From Luzula sylvatica (lineage: Eukaryota; Streptophyta; Magnoliopsida; Poales; Juncaceae), in assembly GCA_946800325.1 (NCBI GenBank), contig OX326959.1:16832862-16896861 (forward strand): a stretch of DNA of 64,000 nt, read 5' to 3'. A model generated the notes under the pieces. It worked only from the letters and a program-made list of their open reading frames with translations, did no database searches and was not told the DNA's origin. Positions within the stretch are counted from its first letter, which is position 1, and the number at the start of each line of letters is the position of its first letter. Shown here in pieces: positions 31,361 to 43,232 of this stretch. The position numbers were made by a program, and so were the translations under genes.

Positions 31361-33759
31361 TATATAGGCCTGATTTTGTGTATTTTCGAAGGTTCTTGAC
31401 AATTATTATTACGAGATCTTATAAAACCAGACCAAAATAAAAAAGATCAAAGTTAAACGCAATTGTGATACAGTAATGTAGATAAAAGATTATATAATTG
31501 TACTTTTCGGAGAGTGCAAGGTCAACCCATTTGATTCCATAAAAGAAATGGAGAAGGTGAGAAATTCAGCAACGATTTTGTAGGGTTTATTTACTCTCTT
31601 TTTTAAGGTGTAAAATTAATGATCCAACTAATTTAAGTAGTTACTTATGTGACTTCATCACATTTTTTACATTTTTTTTGGGTCCATATAATTATTTTTA
31701 AATAATGTAAAGTGACTCTCAAATGAAGAAATAAGGAAATTTATTTTTAATCATAGTGTGCTAATTGCATCTCTCATTATTAAATACGAGAAAAAGATAT
31801 GGGCCAATTATGATTGATTATGCGTTGTTTATGAGTCGTGTTAAGGTGTTAAGATATATATTAGAGAAAACTGATTAAACAAAATATAATCAAGTAATTT
31901 CACAATCTTTCCGTAATTATTATATTAGGTTTTATAGCCTAGACTAATTAGATGCATTATCCTGTAATAAATATTTTTTTACGTTTCTTAGTTCTTACAT
32001 AATGCCAAATAATATTAACCATATATCAGGTATTAATATAACATAACCTCAATAATATTATTTCACAAAATTTAAATTATGCAATTCCTAATTCCAAACG
32101 GTAATTATTTTACAAAATTTAAATTATGTAATTTCAATAGTACTAAGAAATCTACTTAACGTTAGGTTTTGTAGTCCATATTATGTTTCGTTGTTCATAA
32201 TGTGGGAGAAGGAATTAAGAAAATGAAACGCTAAATCATTGCTAAAAGTTAAAACTAAAAGTGTTGCTCATATCTATCTTCTTTAAGTTTTCATTGTTGT
32301 TAGATAATACTCGTACACAATTATGAAATGTTTTTTCTTGGATTATCATATTCAACTTTATATTTGTTTTTACTCTCATATTAGTCGTGAATAAAATATA
32401 AAACTCTGCTTCACTTCAATTCAAACATAATCTTGTATATCATAAATTCATAATCCTATTATATTATTTCAATCTATGGACTATGAATAAGCAAAACAGA
32501 ATCCTACTAAATGAATTGATAATTTCAATTTCAAATACAAGTAAAAATATAAACATGGGAATCAAAAAATTAATCCTTTGAAAGAAGATGATGGTTTAGG
32601 TTTACTCTCTTGAACCGGAACTGTTTGACATATCCATCTTTGGATCTATTTCGCTTGAGCCTTCACAAGCAAGTTTTGTACACAAATTTAGCATATTTTC
32701 ACAATCTCTTCAAAACAATGGATTGGCATATATACTGATTGCAAGGGCTTGACATGTAGTAGTCGTACAGATCATGAGCATGCTTTCATTCTTGTTGTGG
32801 TTGTGGAGTTCTTTTCTTTGGTCAAATTAGTCTTAAAAAATCTTAGGAGAATTTGCACGAGCATATAATAAACATATATATTGTGCTTTGATTAATGTGG
32901 TCTCTCCAATGAGAATTTCCATAATCATATGAAGTAAAAAAGATTGAAATATATAGCAATGAAGGGATGCAAGGGAATTACCAACTCGACCAGATTAATG
33001 TGATCTGAGATTAGGAGGGTTATAGTCGTCTCTTACATAATCTCTTACATAAGTTGCAAGATAATAAATCCTTTTAATCCCTAATGAAGGGATGCAACGG
33101 TATTAATATTAACATATTATTAATTATTGACGTATCAATTAACATTTAAGTAAGTCAATTATAAATGCTAATAAATCCTTTTAATTCCTTTTTGCCAACT
33201 CATCAAGGGTCTTGGGATCAGTTTTGTAGGGCAAGATATATTTTCCTATTTTATATCATCTATGGTTCTCTGGCAATTTTAGGATAATGCATGGGGACAA
33301 ATTTTTATCCAAATTTTCTAATAGCAAAATAAACATTATTTTTTTTTTCAATGTAGCACAAATTTCAAAATAATCCGAGAAAGGATAATTGGTTGCATTA
33401 TTCATTAATTCTTATAATTGCATTCAAACTAATTTAAGGTTTTTAATATAAATAGCAAATACATCAGGATTGAGTGTTTGATCAAATCATTAATTTTCAT
33501 AATAAGATTCAAAATTATGTAATATTTATAATATTATAATAAATACATCAGGATTAAGTTTTTCGATCGAGAGAAAAGTTGTACTAAAATATGAATTATT
33601 ACTTTTGCTGAGAAGGGATAAAAGTTTAAACTAACACAATTTTGTTTTCAAACGTCACGTAAAGAGTATCATGATGAAAAAGTTATATAAATTCATAATG
33701 CAACACATTTATTAAGACTAATTTATTCCATCTGAACCCTGAATCTAAACCAACTCATA

Positions 33760-33880
33760 TCATTCAATACACCACATTTGTAATTGTTCAACAATTTGAT
33801 CTGGCGGCGGCCCGTACAAGACACCGAGAATTAGTACGTCAAGATCGCGGGTAGTTTTAGGAATAACAATATCGTCCAAA
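33760..33880 (-). pseudogene. Possible terminal exon remnant
   Basis: Minus-strand reading from an AG acceptor-like site (CTCTTAG at about 33887) stays open for about 40 codons to a stop at 33760-33762. It gives a non-repetitive peptide containing TTRDLDVLILGVLYGPPPDQ. Composition is richer in G/C than its surroundings. The family was not recognised and no partner exon was found. It may be a gene relic or chance. Confidence 0.25.
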
Positions 33881-34866
33881 TCGTACTAAGAGATCTCCCC
33901 AAACTCAATAAATAAATCTATTAAGTGTAGCCACTTCCATTATACCATTTCTTTATGATTTACTCCAATGACCTAAATATATTTATATTTTTCGATAGTA
34001 AAAACATACATTAACATATATATTTTTCTTATAAAAGCATTAAATTAACTATAAGTTGTCCTTGAAAGATTATGACAACATGAAAGGAATATAAACACTG
34101 AAATATAATTCATACTTGTTTTATAAGAACTGCAATCGTATCATGCCATTTTTATGTTTAATAAACACACATAAACGAGTGATCATGCTTAACACACGAA
34201 TCACAACAGTTTGCATAGACATATTATGATCATGGAATAAAATAAAATAAAATTCTTCAATCATGTCTGCTTTTGCTTGAAAAAAATATATATCCATTGC
34301 AACATTTCTAAGTTGCAAAAAAACCCATGCATTGTTGACAATTGCATAAAACCCTCCTGTTTTTTAAGGAAATTGCGAAAAAATAAGGTACTGGCATTAA
34401 GAATCATTTTACTTATCTGACTTTTGAAAAAAAAAAATAGAAAGAATTTTGATAACTTATGTGTTCAGGGGTATATACGAATAAGTCCTAAAATTTGAGT
34501 TCATTGAGTAATAACTAACAACTAACAACCGACAGTTAGAAAATTTAAATGGAGGCGTCCTATAGGTTGTTTTGGATGGGCCAGGGAGATCTCCAGTTTA
34601 GCTCATTTGATTTTGTTAAAATTTTATTTGCTGATGTGAACAAGAACTATTTCTGTTATTCTATTTTTTTTGCATTACTTTCAGTATTTTAATAGCAGTA
34701 AAGAAGGTTAATTACTTGAGTGCGTGCTTAATACATAGTTTTGGCAAATTTATGCATAAGCCCTCAATAATTCACTAATTTAATATTTGCTCATTAAATT
34801 AAAGGTGTAGAACGGTTGGTTAATCATCTTCGTGCAAACGAAGAGTAAGTAAACATGCTGCTTTAA

Positions 34867-35019
34867 AAACCGGGGCGGTTACTAGTTTACAGGTTCTCAG
34901 TGGCTGATGTACCCGCTAAGGGGGTTGGGAAGTTGATAGCTCGAATGCCCGTTGAGGTGGACTCGAGCGAGAGCGAGTATAAAGTGGTTGGTGAAGTTAG
35001 GTTTAACGGGGAAGGAATG
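34867..35019 (+). pseudogene. Possible exon remnant
   Basis: A 51-codon open stretch in a GC-rich island. It has an acceptor-like TTTACAG at 34887-34892 and a donor-like ATGTGAGC at its right edge. The peptide includes ADVPAKGVGKLIARMPVEVD. No family was recognised. It is short enough to be chance. Confidence 0.2.
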
Positions 35020-35504
35020 TGAGCTTATCGGGTTTGGGGATCAAACCCGTTAGTGAGGGGATTAAGCAGTTTAACGAGGTCAGTCATGTTCATTCGAGCG
35101 GGAGTTACATTTGTATTTGATTTCTTTTTATTTTTGTATTTTCATGATTATATAATTTATATTCGAGTTGGTATTTGGAATGTATCAGGAATGACGAATG
35201 TTTGCAAATTGAGGACTTTTTTTTTTTTTTTGAGTAAACTTGGAGAGAGTTCGATGCCTCTCTTCCAAAATAAATAAATAAATATAAATGAAAGAAACAA
35301 TGTTCAAATATACACACCACAAGGATCAGAAATGAATAAGCTCTATACCTACCTATCCTCTCTTAAGCACATTAATCCCTAACCCAAAAATAATGAAGAT
35401 ATTTTAAAACTACATTCATCTCCACATCAGGCTTTTATAATACAGCCCCAATTAATAATCAGCCCATGCCCACATTTTATCTCTTCCTCTTCAATCCCCA
35501 TTTC

Positions 35505-38500
35505 CTATTCTTCTGTGCGCTCATCACCCTCAATTCTTGATACATCGCCATTAACTCCCCCCTCCTGTTCTTCATCCCTTCTTCTACCGATTCTCTGAAA
35601 TAAGAACCAATCTTTTACTATCTCCTCCAGCAGAACTGATCCCTCTTTTCGCCCCTCTAAGAAAGCTCGCCGGCACCTTTCTCTCCAGGTACCGTACAAA
35701 AAAGCTACAAATAGTTGACTACTTTTTGAATCAAGCTTTTTTCTAGTTAGATCTTCGAGCATACCATCTACAGTGTGGTTCAATTCATTCATCAGAGGGA
35801 ATTTCGATCTTAATTCTTCCCAATGAAGCTGAAGAAAGCTACAGTGGTACATCAAGTGCTCAACCGATTCGGCTTGCTTCAAACATAGGTAACATCTATT
35901 AGTAATTACCATACTTTTTGTTAGATTATCTTGAGTCAATATTTTATTTTGTTTTAGTAACCAAAGAAAGATTATAGCTTTTCCTGGTATTTTTAAGTTC
36001 CATAATTGACCCAGATCAGAATGTGAATGCACTCCTTTCATTATTATCTCATATGCATTTTTGGTAGAGAAAGAATTTTTTGGGTCCCAATTCCATTTAA
36101 CTTCATCCTGGATTTTAGGGTCCAGTTTTATTTCATTCATCTTTCTTTCCAACCATCTCAATTCAAGCACAGCTTTAGTATTTAGTGTTTCAGCAAATGC
36201 CCCTCTTAAATTTCCCAGAGACTTGAATTGAAACAAAGTACCAGTTTGTTTAATTGCCATTTCAAATAAATTTGGTAATTCCTGGTACAATAATCCTCCC
36301 CCCCAATTATTGTACCACATACTAATTTTTGTTCCATTTCCAATTACAAATGTTAGTGATCTCCAAAAGAAATTTAAATATGATTGTAACTCTCTCCAAA
36401 AGTGAGAGTCTTATATATATTTTTTTTCCATCAATGACTTTTTCTGCTAATGGAGGCACTAGTTCTTGCCAACTCAATCCCTTATCTTTCACATAGTATT
36501 TCCACAACCACTTTTGGAGTAAAGCCTGATTGAAGTTGTCCAATTTTATTACTCCCAACCCCCCAAATTTTTTAGGTCGACACACTGAGTCCCAAGAAGC
36601 TAGGTTGAAATCTTTATTGTCATTTCCTCTCCAGAAAAACAATCTCCTGATCTTCTCCATTTCATTAATTGCCCACTTAGGAAATTTAAATACCATAAAA
36701 TGGTAAACTGGGATTGAGGAGAGAACTGAATTTACCAAAGTCAATCTCCCTCCGATTCCTAAAAGTGCCCCTTTCCATCCTTCGAGTCTTTTACTCATCT
36801 TCTCAATTATAACATTATAATCTTGTTTTCTAGGTTTTTTATCGCTCAAAGGGTACCCTAAATACATGATAGGTAGGGTCACATAAGGGCATCCTAATTC
36901 TATTTCAATTTCCCTTATTTCTTGATCATTACATGGTATAATAGAGAATTCTGATTTATCGTAATTAATTACCAATCCTGCACTATTTCCAAATGAGTTA
37001 AGTATCATTTTAATTCTCCTAGCTTGTATAATGTCTGGTTTCAGCATTATAAGAGGATCATCTGCATAGAAAAGTACCAAATTGCCATCATGAATTGGTC
37101 TATCTATGAATCCTTTATTTCCCAATTATGCTTCTATCATTCTAGCTAAGGAGTCCATTACAATTATGAAGAGGTGTGGAGATAGGGGATCTCCTTGTCT
37201 GACACCCCTCTTCATATGTATACTTTTACCTGGGACCCCATTAAGTATAATTTTTGTAGCACCTCCAAAAATCCAATTTCTTAACCAATTTAACCATCTA
37301 GAGCCAAATCCTCTCACTGCCATGATTTCCATTATAAAATCCCAGTTAACGGTGTCGAAGGCTTTGTGTACATCTGCTTTAAATATTAACATTGGCTCTA
37401 AAAATTGATTCTTGGGCATATATGTAACATTCTCCAATTTCTCTATTTTGCAAAAATCCCGCTGATTGGGCAGAATCATTTCATTGATAACTTTTTTCAA
37501 TCTATTTGCCAATGTTTTTGAAATTAACTTTTGAATTCCTGAAATTAGGCTAATTGGCCTAAAATCTTTGGCCAAATATGCATTCTCTTTTTTTTGGCAA
37601 TAAGGCTATGTAGGAAATTTCAAATCCTCCCAGATCATCATTTCCATTTCGAGCACTTATTATATCAAATATTTCTTCTTTCATATATGGCCAGAATTTT
37701 TTTTAAAATTCGCCATTTAATCCATCAGGGCCAGGGGACTTTCCTTTTTTCCATTTCTTCACAACATGATCTAATTCCTCCATTTGAATTGGCAATTCCA
37801 AGTCTTGCAAGATATCTCTTTGAGAAGAGTATATTTTCGCAACTTTAATAACTGGATTTTGCAAATTGACTTGAGAATCTGTACCAATTAGATTTTTATA
37901 AAATTCAAATAGTACTTTAGCTTTGGACTTATGATCTGCCACCTCTTGATTTGATTCATGATCAGTAAGTGTCGATATCATAAGTTTATTTTTCTTTATA
38001 GTGGCATAATTGTGGAAAAATTTGGTGTTAGCATCACCCTCCTTGATCCATCTATTTTTTGCCCTAATTTTCCAATGCTCATACTTTTCTTGTATGATGT
38101 CCTCATATCTCCTTTTAATCATATTTCTCAGCCACATCTCTAACTGTGATAAAGCATGATTTTCCTCCTTTTTATCTAACCATTCAATCACATATTTGCA
38201 ATTATCTGTTTGAATATTGAGATTTTTTCTTCTATTTTTTCCCCATCTTCTTAGATTTATCCCTAATTTCATTAATTTCTGGTTTAATTCCTTGAAAGAC
38301 CCTCCTTTAGAGGCTTTGAGATGTGATAAAATTATTTCATTATCTTCTTCTATATCTAGCCATGCATTCTCATATCTAAACCCTTGAAAGATTGGGAATG
38401 AGGCTGTGGATTGCAATAATATAGGACAATGATCTGAACTTAGGTTTGGAAGGACATTTTGGGAAGAATTTGGAAAAAGATTTGACCATGAAAGATTGAA

Positions 38501-39111
38501 TAAAAATCTGTCAATTCTAGCCATTGTAGTACTATTTGCCCATGTAAAATCCCTTCCATTAAGGGGTAAATTGATTAGGTTTAAATCATTTATAAATGAA
38601 TTGAATAGGTGAATCCCTTCCCAGTGTCTATTCTCAGCATGTTTTCTTTCTAAGATACTTGCTACCATGTTGAAATCCCCCATGATCAACCATGGAATAG
38701 CTTGATCTCCTTCTAATTCCCTTAATTCATCCAGAAAACATTCCTTTTCTCTAATTAATTGGGGACCATAAACTCCAGTTAATTTTAGTTTTTTATTGTC
38801 CCATTTGCATTTCAGCATGATACTCAATGAGTATACCTTTTTCTCCACATTTAATAAATCAAAGAGATTTTTACTCCACATTAAAAGAATACCCCCACAG
38901 GTACCTTGAGCATTTAGGGTTTCATATCCATCTAGTTGAGTACCAACAATCTCCTTATTTAATTGGACATTATAATCATCTAATTTGGTTTCTTGCAAGC
39001 AACCTAAGTCAGGTTGAATTTCAATTATATTATTCCTTATTTGAGCTTTTTTTTTCTAGCATTTAAACCCCTAACATTCCAACTTAATATTTTTAATGAT
39101 TTATGCTTCAT
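35505..39111 (-). pseudogene. LINE ORF2: endonuclease and reverse transcriptase, broken
   Basis: ORF2 starts at ATG 39111, overlapping the ORF1 stop by 11 nt. The N-terminus is the AP-type endonuclease (ILSWNVRGLN, then LQETKL, GDFNM and SDHCPI). Reverse transcriptase follows (KSPGPDG, DFRPISLI, RGVRQGDPLSP and the catalytic FYADD), then the C-terminal zf-RVT region (FWRSL, IPGKAIIFLWLL, CYLCLKQAESVEHLMYHC). It nicks target DNA and copies the RNA in place. Breaks: a frameshift in an A9 run at 39048-39056, a stop at 37703-37705, a frameshift in an A8 run near 37590, a stop at 37126-37128, and a frameshift near 36400-36428 beside an A8 run. Confidence 0.9.
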
Positions 39112-40706
39112 CAGATTTTATTTGACCCTCCTCAATTTCAGCCTGAGATGCTTCTATCATTAGCACATCATTTGATTTTATATCATTTTCTTTTTTTCCT
39201 AGGTTTTTGATTATGTCAATCATATCTTGATTGACCATAATTCCTACTGATTCCAGTACATCATAGATATCTTTTTCCTCCAAATACAATTTATCTTTTT
39301 CTATATTCACTTTAGTCCCTTTTTTATTTCTATTTCCTTTGGCAAATCCATGTTGAATTTCTTTATATTGAATTATTTCATCCTCGGTGCTTCACCTCTT
39401 CTTCTTGGTGGCTACTTGACGCTCCGCCAGGTGGAGAGAGAGATGGCTGCACTCTAAGACCGAAGGGCTTACAAGCCTGGACCAGGAGGCGAAAGGCGAA
39501 CCAACGGAGAAAAGAAGTCAGCGCTCTTGCCAAAGCGTCGGAGATGCGCTTTGTGGAGTTTGAACTTTCACCTCTTTTATGTTTTAATCTTTCACTCCTT
39601 CTGAGAATTTGCAGGTTAGTACTTGGATTTGCTATATTTGGTTCTTCTACACCCACTCGATGGTTTGTTGGAAGGATTGTTAACATATCAGGGACTGAAA
39701 TGGGATTTTTTCCTGTCACATCTTCCTCATGATTTGGAGAATCTCTTTTGACGGTGGTGATTTCTCTCCCAAAATCTAACTTTGTTGGTGAATTTTCACT
39801 GAAATAAGAATTCATGTTCATTTTTTCAGGTGACTCTTGGAATTGAGTGTCCATTTGGGATGAGGAGAAAGGAGAAGGAATCGGTACGTAAATCACCATC
39901 TCTTTGCATGAATTTACAGATCTTCTTGAGTCTTTAATCACAACCCACTCTTTCTTCTTTTTTATAGCTTGAACTGGTCTCCAGATTTGAATTGGCTTTG
40001 CTATTTTTTTAATGGAAAACACATGAAAGTTGAAGACTGCATCTCCATTTTCAATATGTATGTGTTTATTTATCAAATCTCCATTCTTTAGCTTTGAGAT
40101 ATCAATTATGACTTCTTTCATCTCGGTGTAACCTTTTACACTCTTGATTCTTTTGATTCTCCCCACAGTGGCTAATAATGGAGCAAGGGCCTTAGGATTG
40201 CAATACCTCTCAGGAATTCTCCTAATGCAGATTTCAATTTCCTCCCATCCTTGTAATAACTCATAAGGATTATTTGATTCATTGATGTAAATAACTTCCC
40301 TTTTGTTTTGATTCGAAATTGTAAAAGGGGAAGTTTTCTCCGTCTTGTTTATTTTTGGTGGATCTTGATCACATCTTGACTGAACATGCCCAATTTTTTT
40401 GCACTTTCTGCACTTAATTGGGTCGCGACATTCATGCTTCATATGCCCAAACTCGAGGCATTTGAAGCATTGGATCTTCCTTTTATTAACTCCTCCATTT
40501 TCAGATTCAGTGGCAGCCCTCTTCTTATCATTTGATTGAGTGTACTGTAGATTTTCTCTTAGGGCTTCGTTGTAAGATCTATTCTTAATGGTGTGAGAAG
40601 AAGTGAAAGAAGATTGATTATGTGAGACAGAGTGAGGGATTGGATGAGAAACCCCTAGGGGCCCCCCACCCGGAGAGGTGCGACCTAGTATCTTGCCTGA
40701 GAAAAC
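39101..40706 (-). pseudogene. LINE ORF1, RNA-binding protein, frameshifted
   Basis: The open frame 40706-39378 holds two CCHC knuckles back to back (CFKCLEFGHMKHEC and CRKCKKIGHVQSRC, about 40482-40385), then charged linker sequence. It stops at 39378-39380. The next frame (39385-39101) continues without a gap in sense (EIIQYKEIQHGFAKGN and IYDVLESVGIMVN) to a TAA at 39101. So one frameshift splits ORF1. ORF1 proteins coat LINE RNA. The N-terminal DUF4283-like part usual in plant L1 is not evident. Positions 39390-39550 are markedly GC-richer than the rest. Confidence 0.8.
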
Positions 40707-40942
40707 CTACCCTTTCGCCAATCCAACCCCTAAACCCCTAAACCCCTCCTGAAATATTATATTAAATTGAGGACTTTTGTGTTGGGGTGATTCTATGGAC
40801 TTTTCAAAAGAGTATGTTGGAAATATAATTATTTTGGAAATTTGTCAACTAAATTAGTTTTCTATTCGAGTATTGTATTAATTATTATTTAAACTAGAAG
40901 ATTGAAAAATATCCAAAATACGCTTGTTAATTTATATAAGAA

Positions 40943-41748
40943 CTAGTTTTATCCCCGCGCAATTGCGCTGGATGTTTTTTATATAATTATTTAAATAGAA
41001 TTAACTCGTGTGCGAATTAACGCGCGTGCGTTTGAACTAAATTAATCTAATCATGACATATTTGCAAATATCATGATTTCAATAGATGCATAAGATTCAT
41101 GAAATTAATCTATCACGGATATTATTTTCTGATATAATTTGTATAAATAGCATTTGTTCAGGTGCTTTTAAAATTGATTAATATAATCAGGACATATTCG
41201 CAAATATATTTGATGTCAATAGATTTTGTTCAGGTGCTTTTAAAATCGATTAATATAATCAGGACATATTCGCAAATATATTTGATGTCAATAGATGCAT
41301 TATATATTAACTTACATAAATTTGAGGTTACAAAATTTCATATATACGCGTGCAAAAAGAGCAAATACAAAAAAAAAATGACCAAAATGTTAAAGGAAAA
41401 AAAATGCGTAAAAAAAAAAAATTGAACTTACGAAATTTCATACATAACCCTGCCCAATGAGCAAATTAAAAAAAAATTTGGAAAATAAGAAAAAATGATC
41501 AAAATGTAAAAAAGGACCAAAATACAAAATAGGAAAAAGGATCAAAATGTAAAAAAGGACCAAAATGTAAATAAACCAAAAAAAAAGACCAAAATATAAA
41601 TTAAGAAAAAATGACCAAAACGTAAAAAAGGACAAAAATATAAATATAAAAGGACCAAAATGTAAATAAACCAAAAAAAGGAGTAAAATGTAAAGGAGGT
41701 GATGTGGCCTCATGTATGATCAAGAATTTTGTTTACTTTATATATAAG
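40943..41748 (-). mobile_element. Non-autonomous Helitron A
   Basis: On the minus strand the 3' end has the hairpin CCAGCGCAATTGCGCGGGG, then ATAAAACTAG followed by T. The body has a 72-bp direct duplication (41159-41230 and 41231-41302) and an A-rich minisatellite of GGACCAAAATGTAAA units (about 41380-41690). The 5' end (CTTATATATAAAG) abuts Helitron B and seems to have lost the leading T of its TC. No protein is encoded. Confidence 0.7.
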
Positions 41749-41750
41749 TA

Positions 41751-42456
41751 CTAGCTTTATCCCCGCGCAATTGCGCGGGATGTATTTTATATAATTATTT
41801 AAATAGAATTAACGCGTGTGCGAGTTAACGCGCATGCGTTTGAACTAAATTAATCTAATCATGACATATTTGCAAATATCATGATGTCAATAGATGCATA
41901 AGATTCATGAAATTAGTCTATCACGGATATTATTTTCTAGTATAATTTGTACCAATAACATTTGTTCAGGCGTTTCTAAAATCGATTAATATAATCATGA
42001 CATATTCGCAAATTTTAATATGTATGTAAAATAAGATAAAAAGGCCAAATGTAAAAAATGTAAAATAAGAAAAAAGGATAAAAATGTAAATAAAAAAGGA
42101 CCAAAATATAAATTAAAACAAAAAGGACCAAAATATAAAAAATGACAAAAATGTAAAATAAGAAAAAGAATCAAAATGTAAAAAAGGACCGAAATATAAT
42201 ATAAAAAGGACCAAAATGTAAATAGAAAGGACAAAAATGTAAAATAAAAAAGGATCGAAATGTAAAAAAGGACCGTAATGTAATTTAAAAAGGACCAAAA
42301 TATAAAAAAGGACCAAAATGTAAATTTTAAAACTAAAAAGGACCAAAATATAAATTAAAAGGATCAAAATGTAAATTAAAAAAAAAATTTACACAAAGGA
42401 CCTTGATGACGTGGAGGCCTAGAATTGCAAGAAATTTCTTAACTTTATACATAAGA
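41751..42456 (-). mobile_element. Non-autonomous Helitron B
   Basis: Both ends are canonical on the minus strand. The 5' end is A|TCTTATGTATAAAG at 42456. The 3' end is the perfect hairpin CCCGCGCAATTGCGCGGGG, ATAAAG, CTAG (41754-41751) and then T. Length is 706 bp. The interior is largely GGACCAAAATGTAAA minisatellite (about 42030-42380), which produces spurious long frames. It shares its 3' half with Helitron A and with the fragment ending at 10966. Confidence 0.8.
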
Positions 42457-43185
42457 TATAATAATATATATATAATTCATAATATTTCTAAACATGTGAT
42501 TTAAAAAAAATTTATTACATGTTGTGTTTATATAATTTTAATATTATATTTATTATTCAGGAAAAACTAACATCAGATAATAAAAAATAAACAACAATAA
42601 ATAAACACCTTGAAAATATATTGATAGAAAATATATGTTTAAACATCTAGTTTTTTATTTTCATTCCATTTCATGTATATTTTTAATAATTTCAAGATAT
42701 TTTATTCTTTAAATATTTGCGAGGTGTTATTTTAATATTGTCTTTTATCTTATTATTAAATTATGTTAGTTTTTGAGTAAAAAAATATAAAAGTCATAAT
42801 ATAATGTATGAAATATTAAAATTATATAAATATGACTTGTAATAATGATTATTTTTGAATTATTAATTGCTACAAAAACGTAGGATTTTTTTAAATAAAA
42901 AAATAACAATTTACTTTAATTACTATACGTAAATTTAGGGGGGATTTTACAATATTAAAAATAATTAGTGTTTTTTTTTCCATATTTAATTGAGACCAAA
43001 AAATGAATGAATTTGGTCCACAATGGACCAAAGTTCAAGTAATTTTTACTTTTGTTGGTTTATATAAACCATGTTCAAATGAATAATTAATTAATTTAGA
43101 CATTTTGAACATGATCTAATGGCCCATATTAACTTGATGATGTGGCATTCAATGGAAGCAAGAATTTTGTTAGAATTATACATAA
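42457..43185 (-). mobile_element. Helitron/MULE mosaic, copy 1
   Basis: The right edge looks like a Helitron 5' end (minus: TTATGTATAATTCTAAC...TTCTTGC, as in Helitron B). The body (42480-43000) is the same AT-rich sequence found inside the MULE at 6566-7587, and then a GGTCCACAATGGACCAAA palindrome. The body recurs twice more, at 43310-44030 and 44100-44840. Its own 3' hairpin is missing, perhaps displaced by Helitron B. Confidence 0.5.
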
Positions 43186-43220
43186 CTGGCATTTTCCCCG
43201 CGCAATTGCGCGGGACTTTT
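43186..43220 (-). mobile_element. Helitron 3' end (CCAG variant)
   Basis: Minus-strand hairpin CCCGCGCAATTGCGCGGGG, AAAATG, then CCAG and T. CTAG has become CCAG. The Helitron body extends to the right into the tandem duplication, and its 5' end was not found. Confidence 0.6.
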
Positions 43221-43232
43221 CGAGTTTGTCAT

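Larger units (their letters stand above)
22090..32160 (-). repeat. Family X, inverted copy broken by many insertions
   Basis: Pieces of the reference copy (5700-8640) occur here in reverse order and orientation: 22095-22297, about 24380-24635, 25086-25243, 25549-25618, 27643-28202 and 31361-32160. The gaps are filled by a TIR element, a Helitron, an unassigned 450-bp insert, a MITE, a 2.0-kb LTR-type element and a deleted Copia element. Each join restores the family X sequence, usually with a target duplication. Together with 5622-8800 it forms a long interrupted inverted repeat. Confidence 0.8.
32161..35205. other. Intergenic, no clear gene
   Basis: Mostly AT-rich. Two small GC-richer islands could be exon remnants (33760-33880 minus and 34867-35019 plus). 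Otherwise there are no frames with recognisable domains and no terminal repeats. Confidence 0.35.
35221..40763 (-). mobile_element. L1-type LINE, nearly full length
   Basis: The element is 5.54 kb on the minus strand. It has ORF1 (zinc knuckles), ORF2 (endonuclease, reverse transcriptase, zf-RVT) and a terminal A run (T run at about 35217-35231 on the plus strand). The flanking duplication AAATTGAGGACTTTT lies at 35206-35220 and 40764-40778; its last four T overlap the tail. Its 5' end opens with GGGGTTTAGGGGTTTAGGGG. ORF1 lacks an obvious start, so the 5' end may be slightly truncated. Both ORFs are broken, so it cannot move by itself. Confidence 0.92.

Noticed and set aside
40724..40750. 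Interstitial telomere repeat as a separate feature
   Set aside because: Only about three degenerate units with an extra G, located at the LINE 5' end. It is treated as part of the LINE and listed only as an observation.
41438..42367. Phe/Leu/Tyr-rich frames resembling membrane proteins on the minus strand
   Set aside because: They are translations of the GGACCAAAATGTAAA minisatellites in Helitrons A and B. The hydrophobic look is purely compositional.
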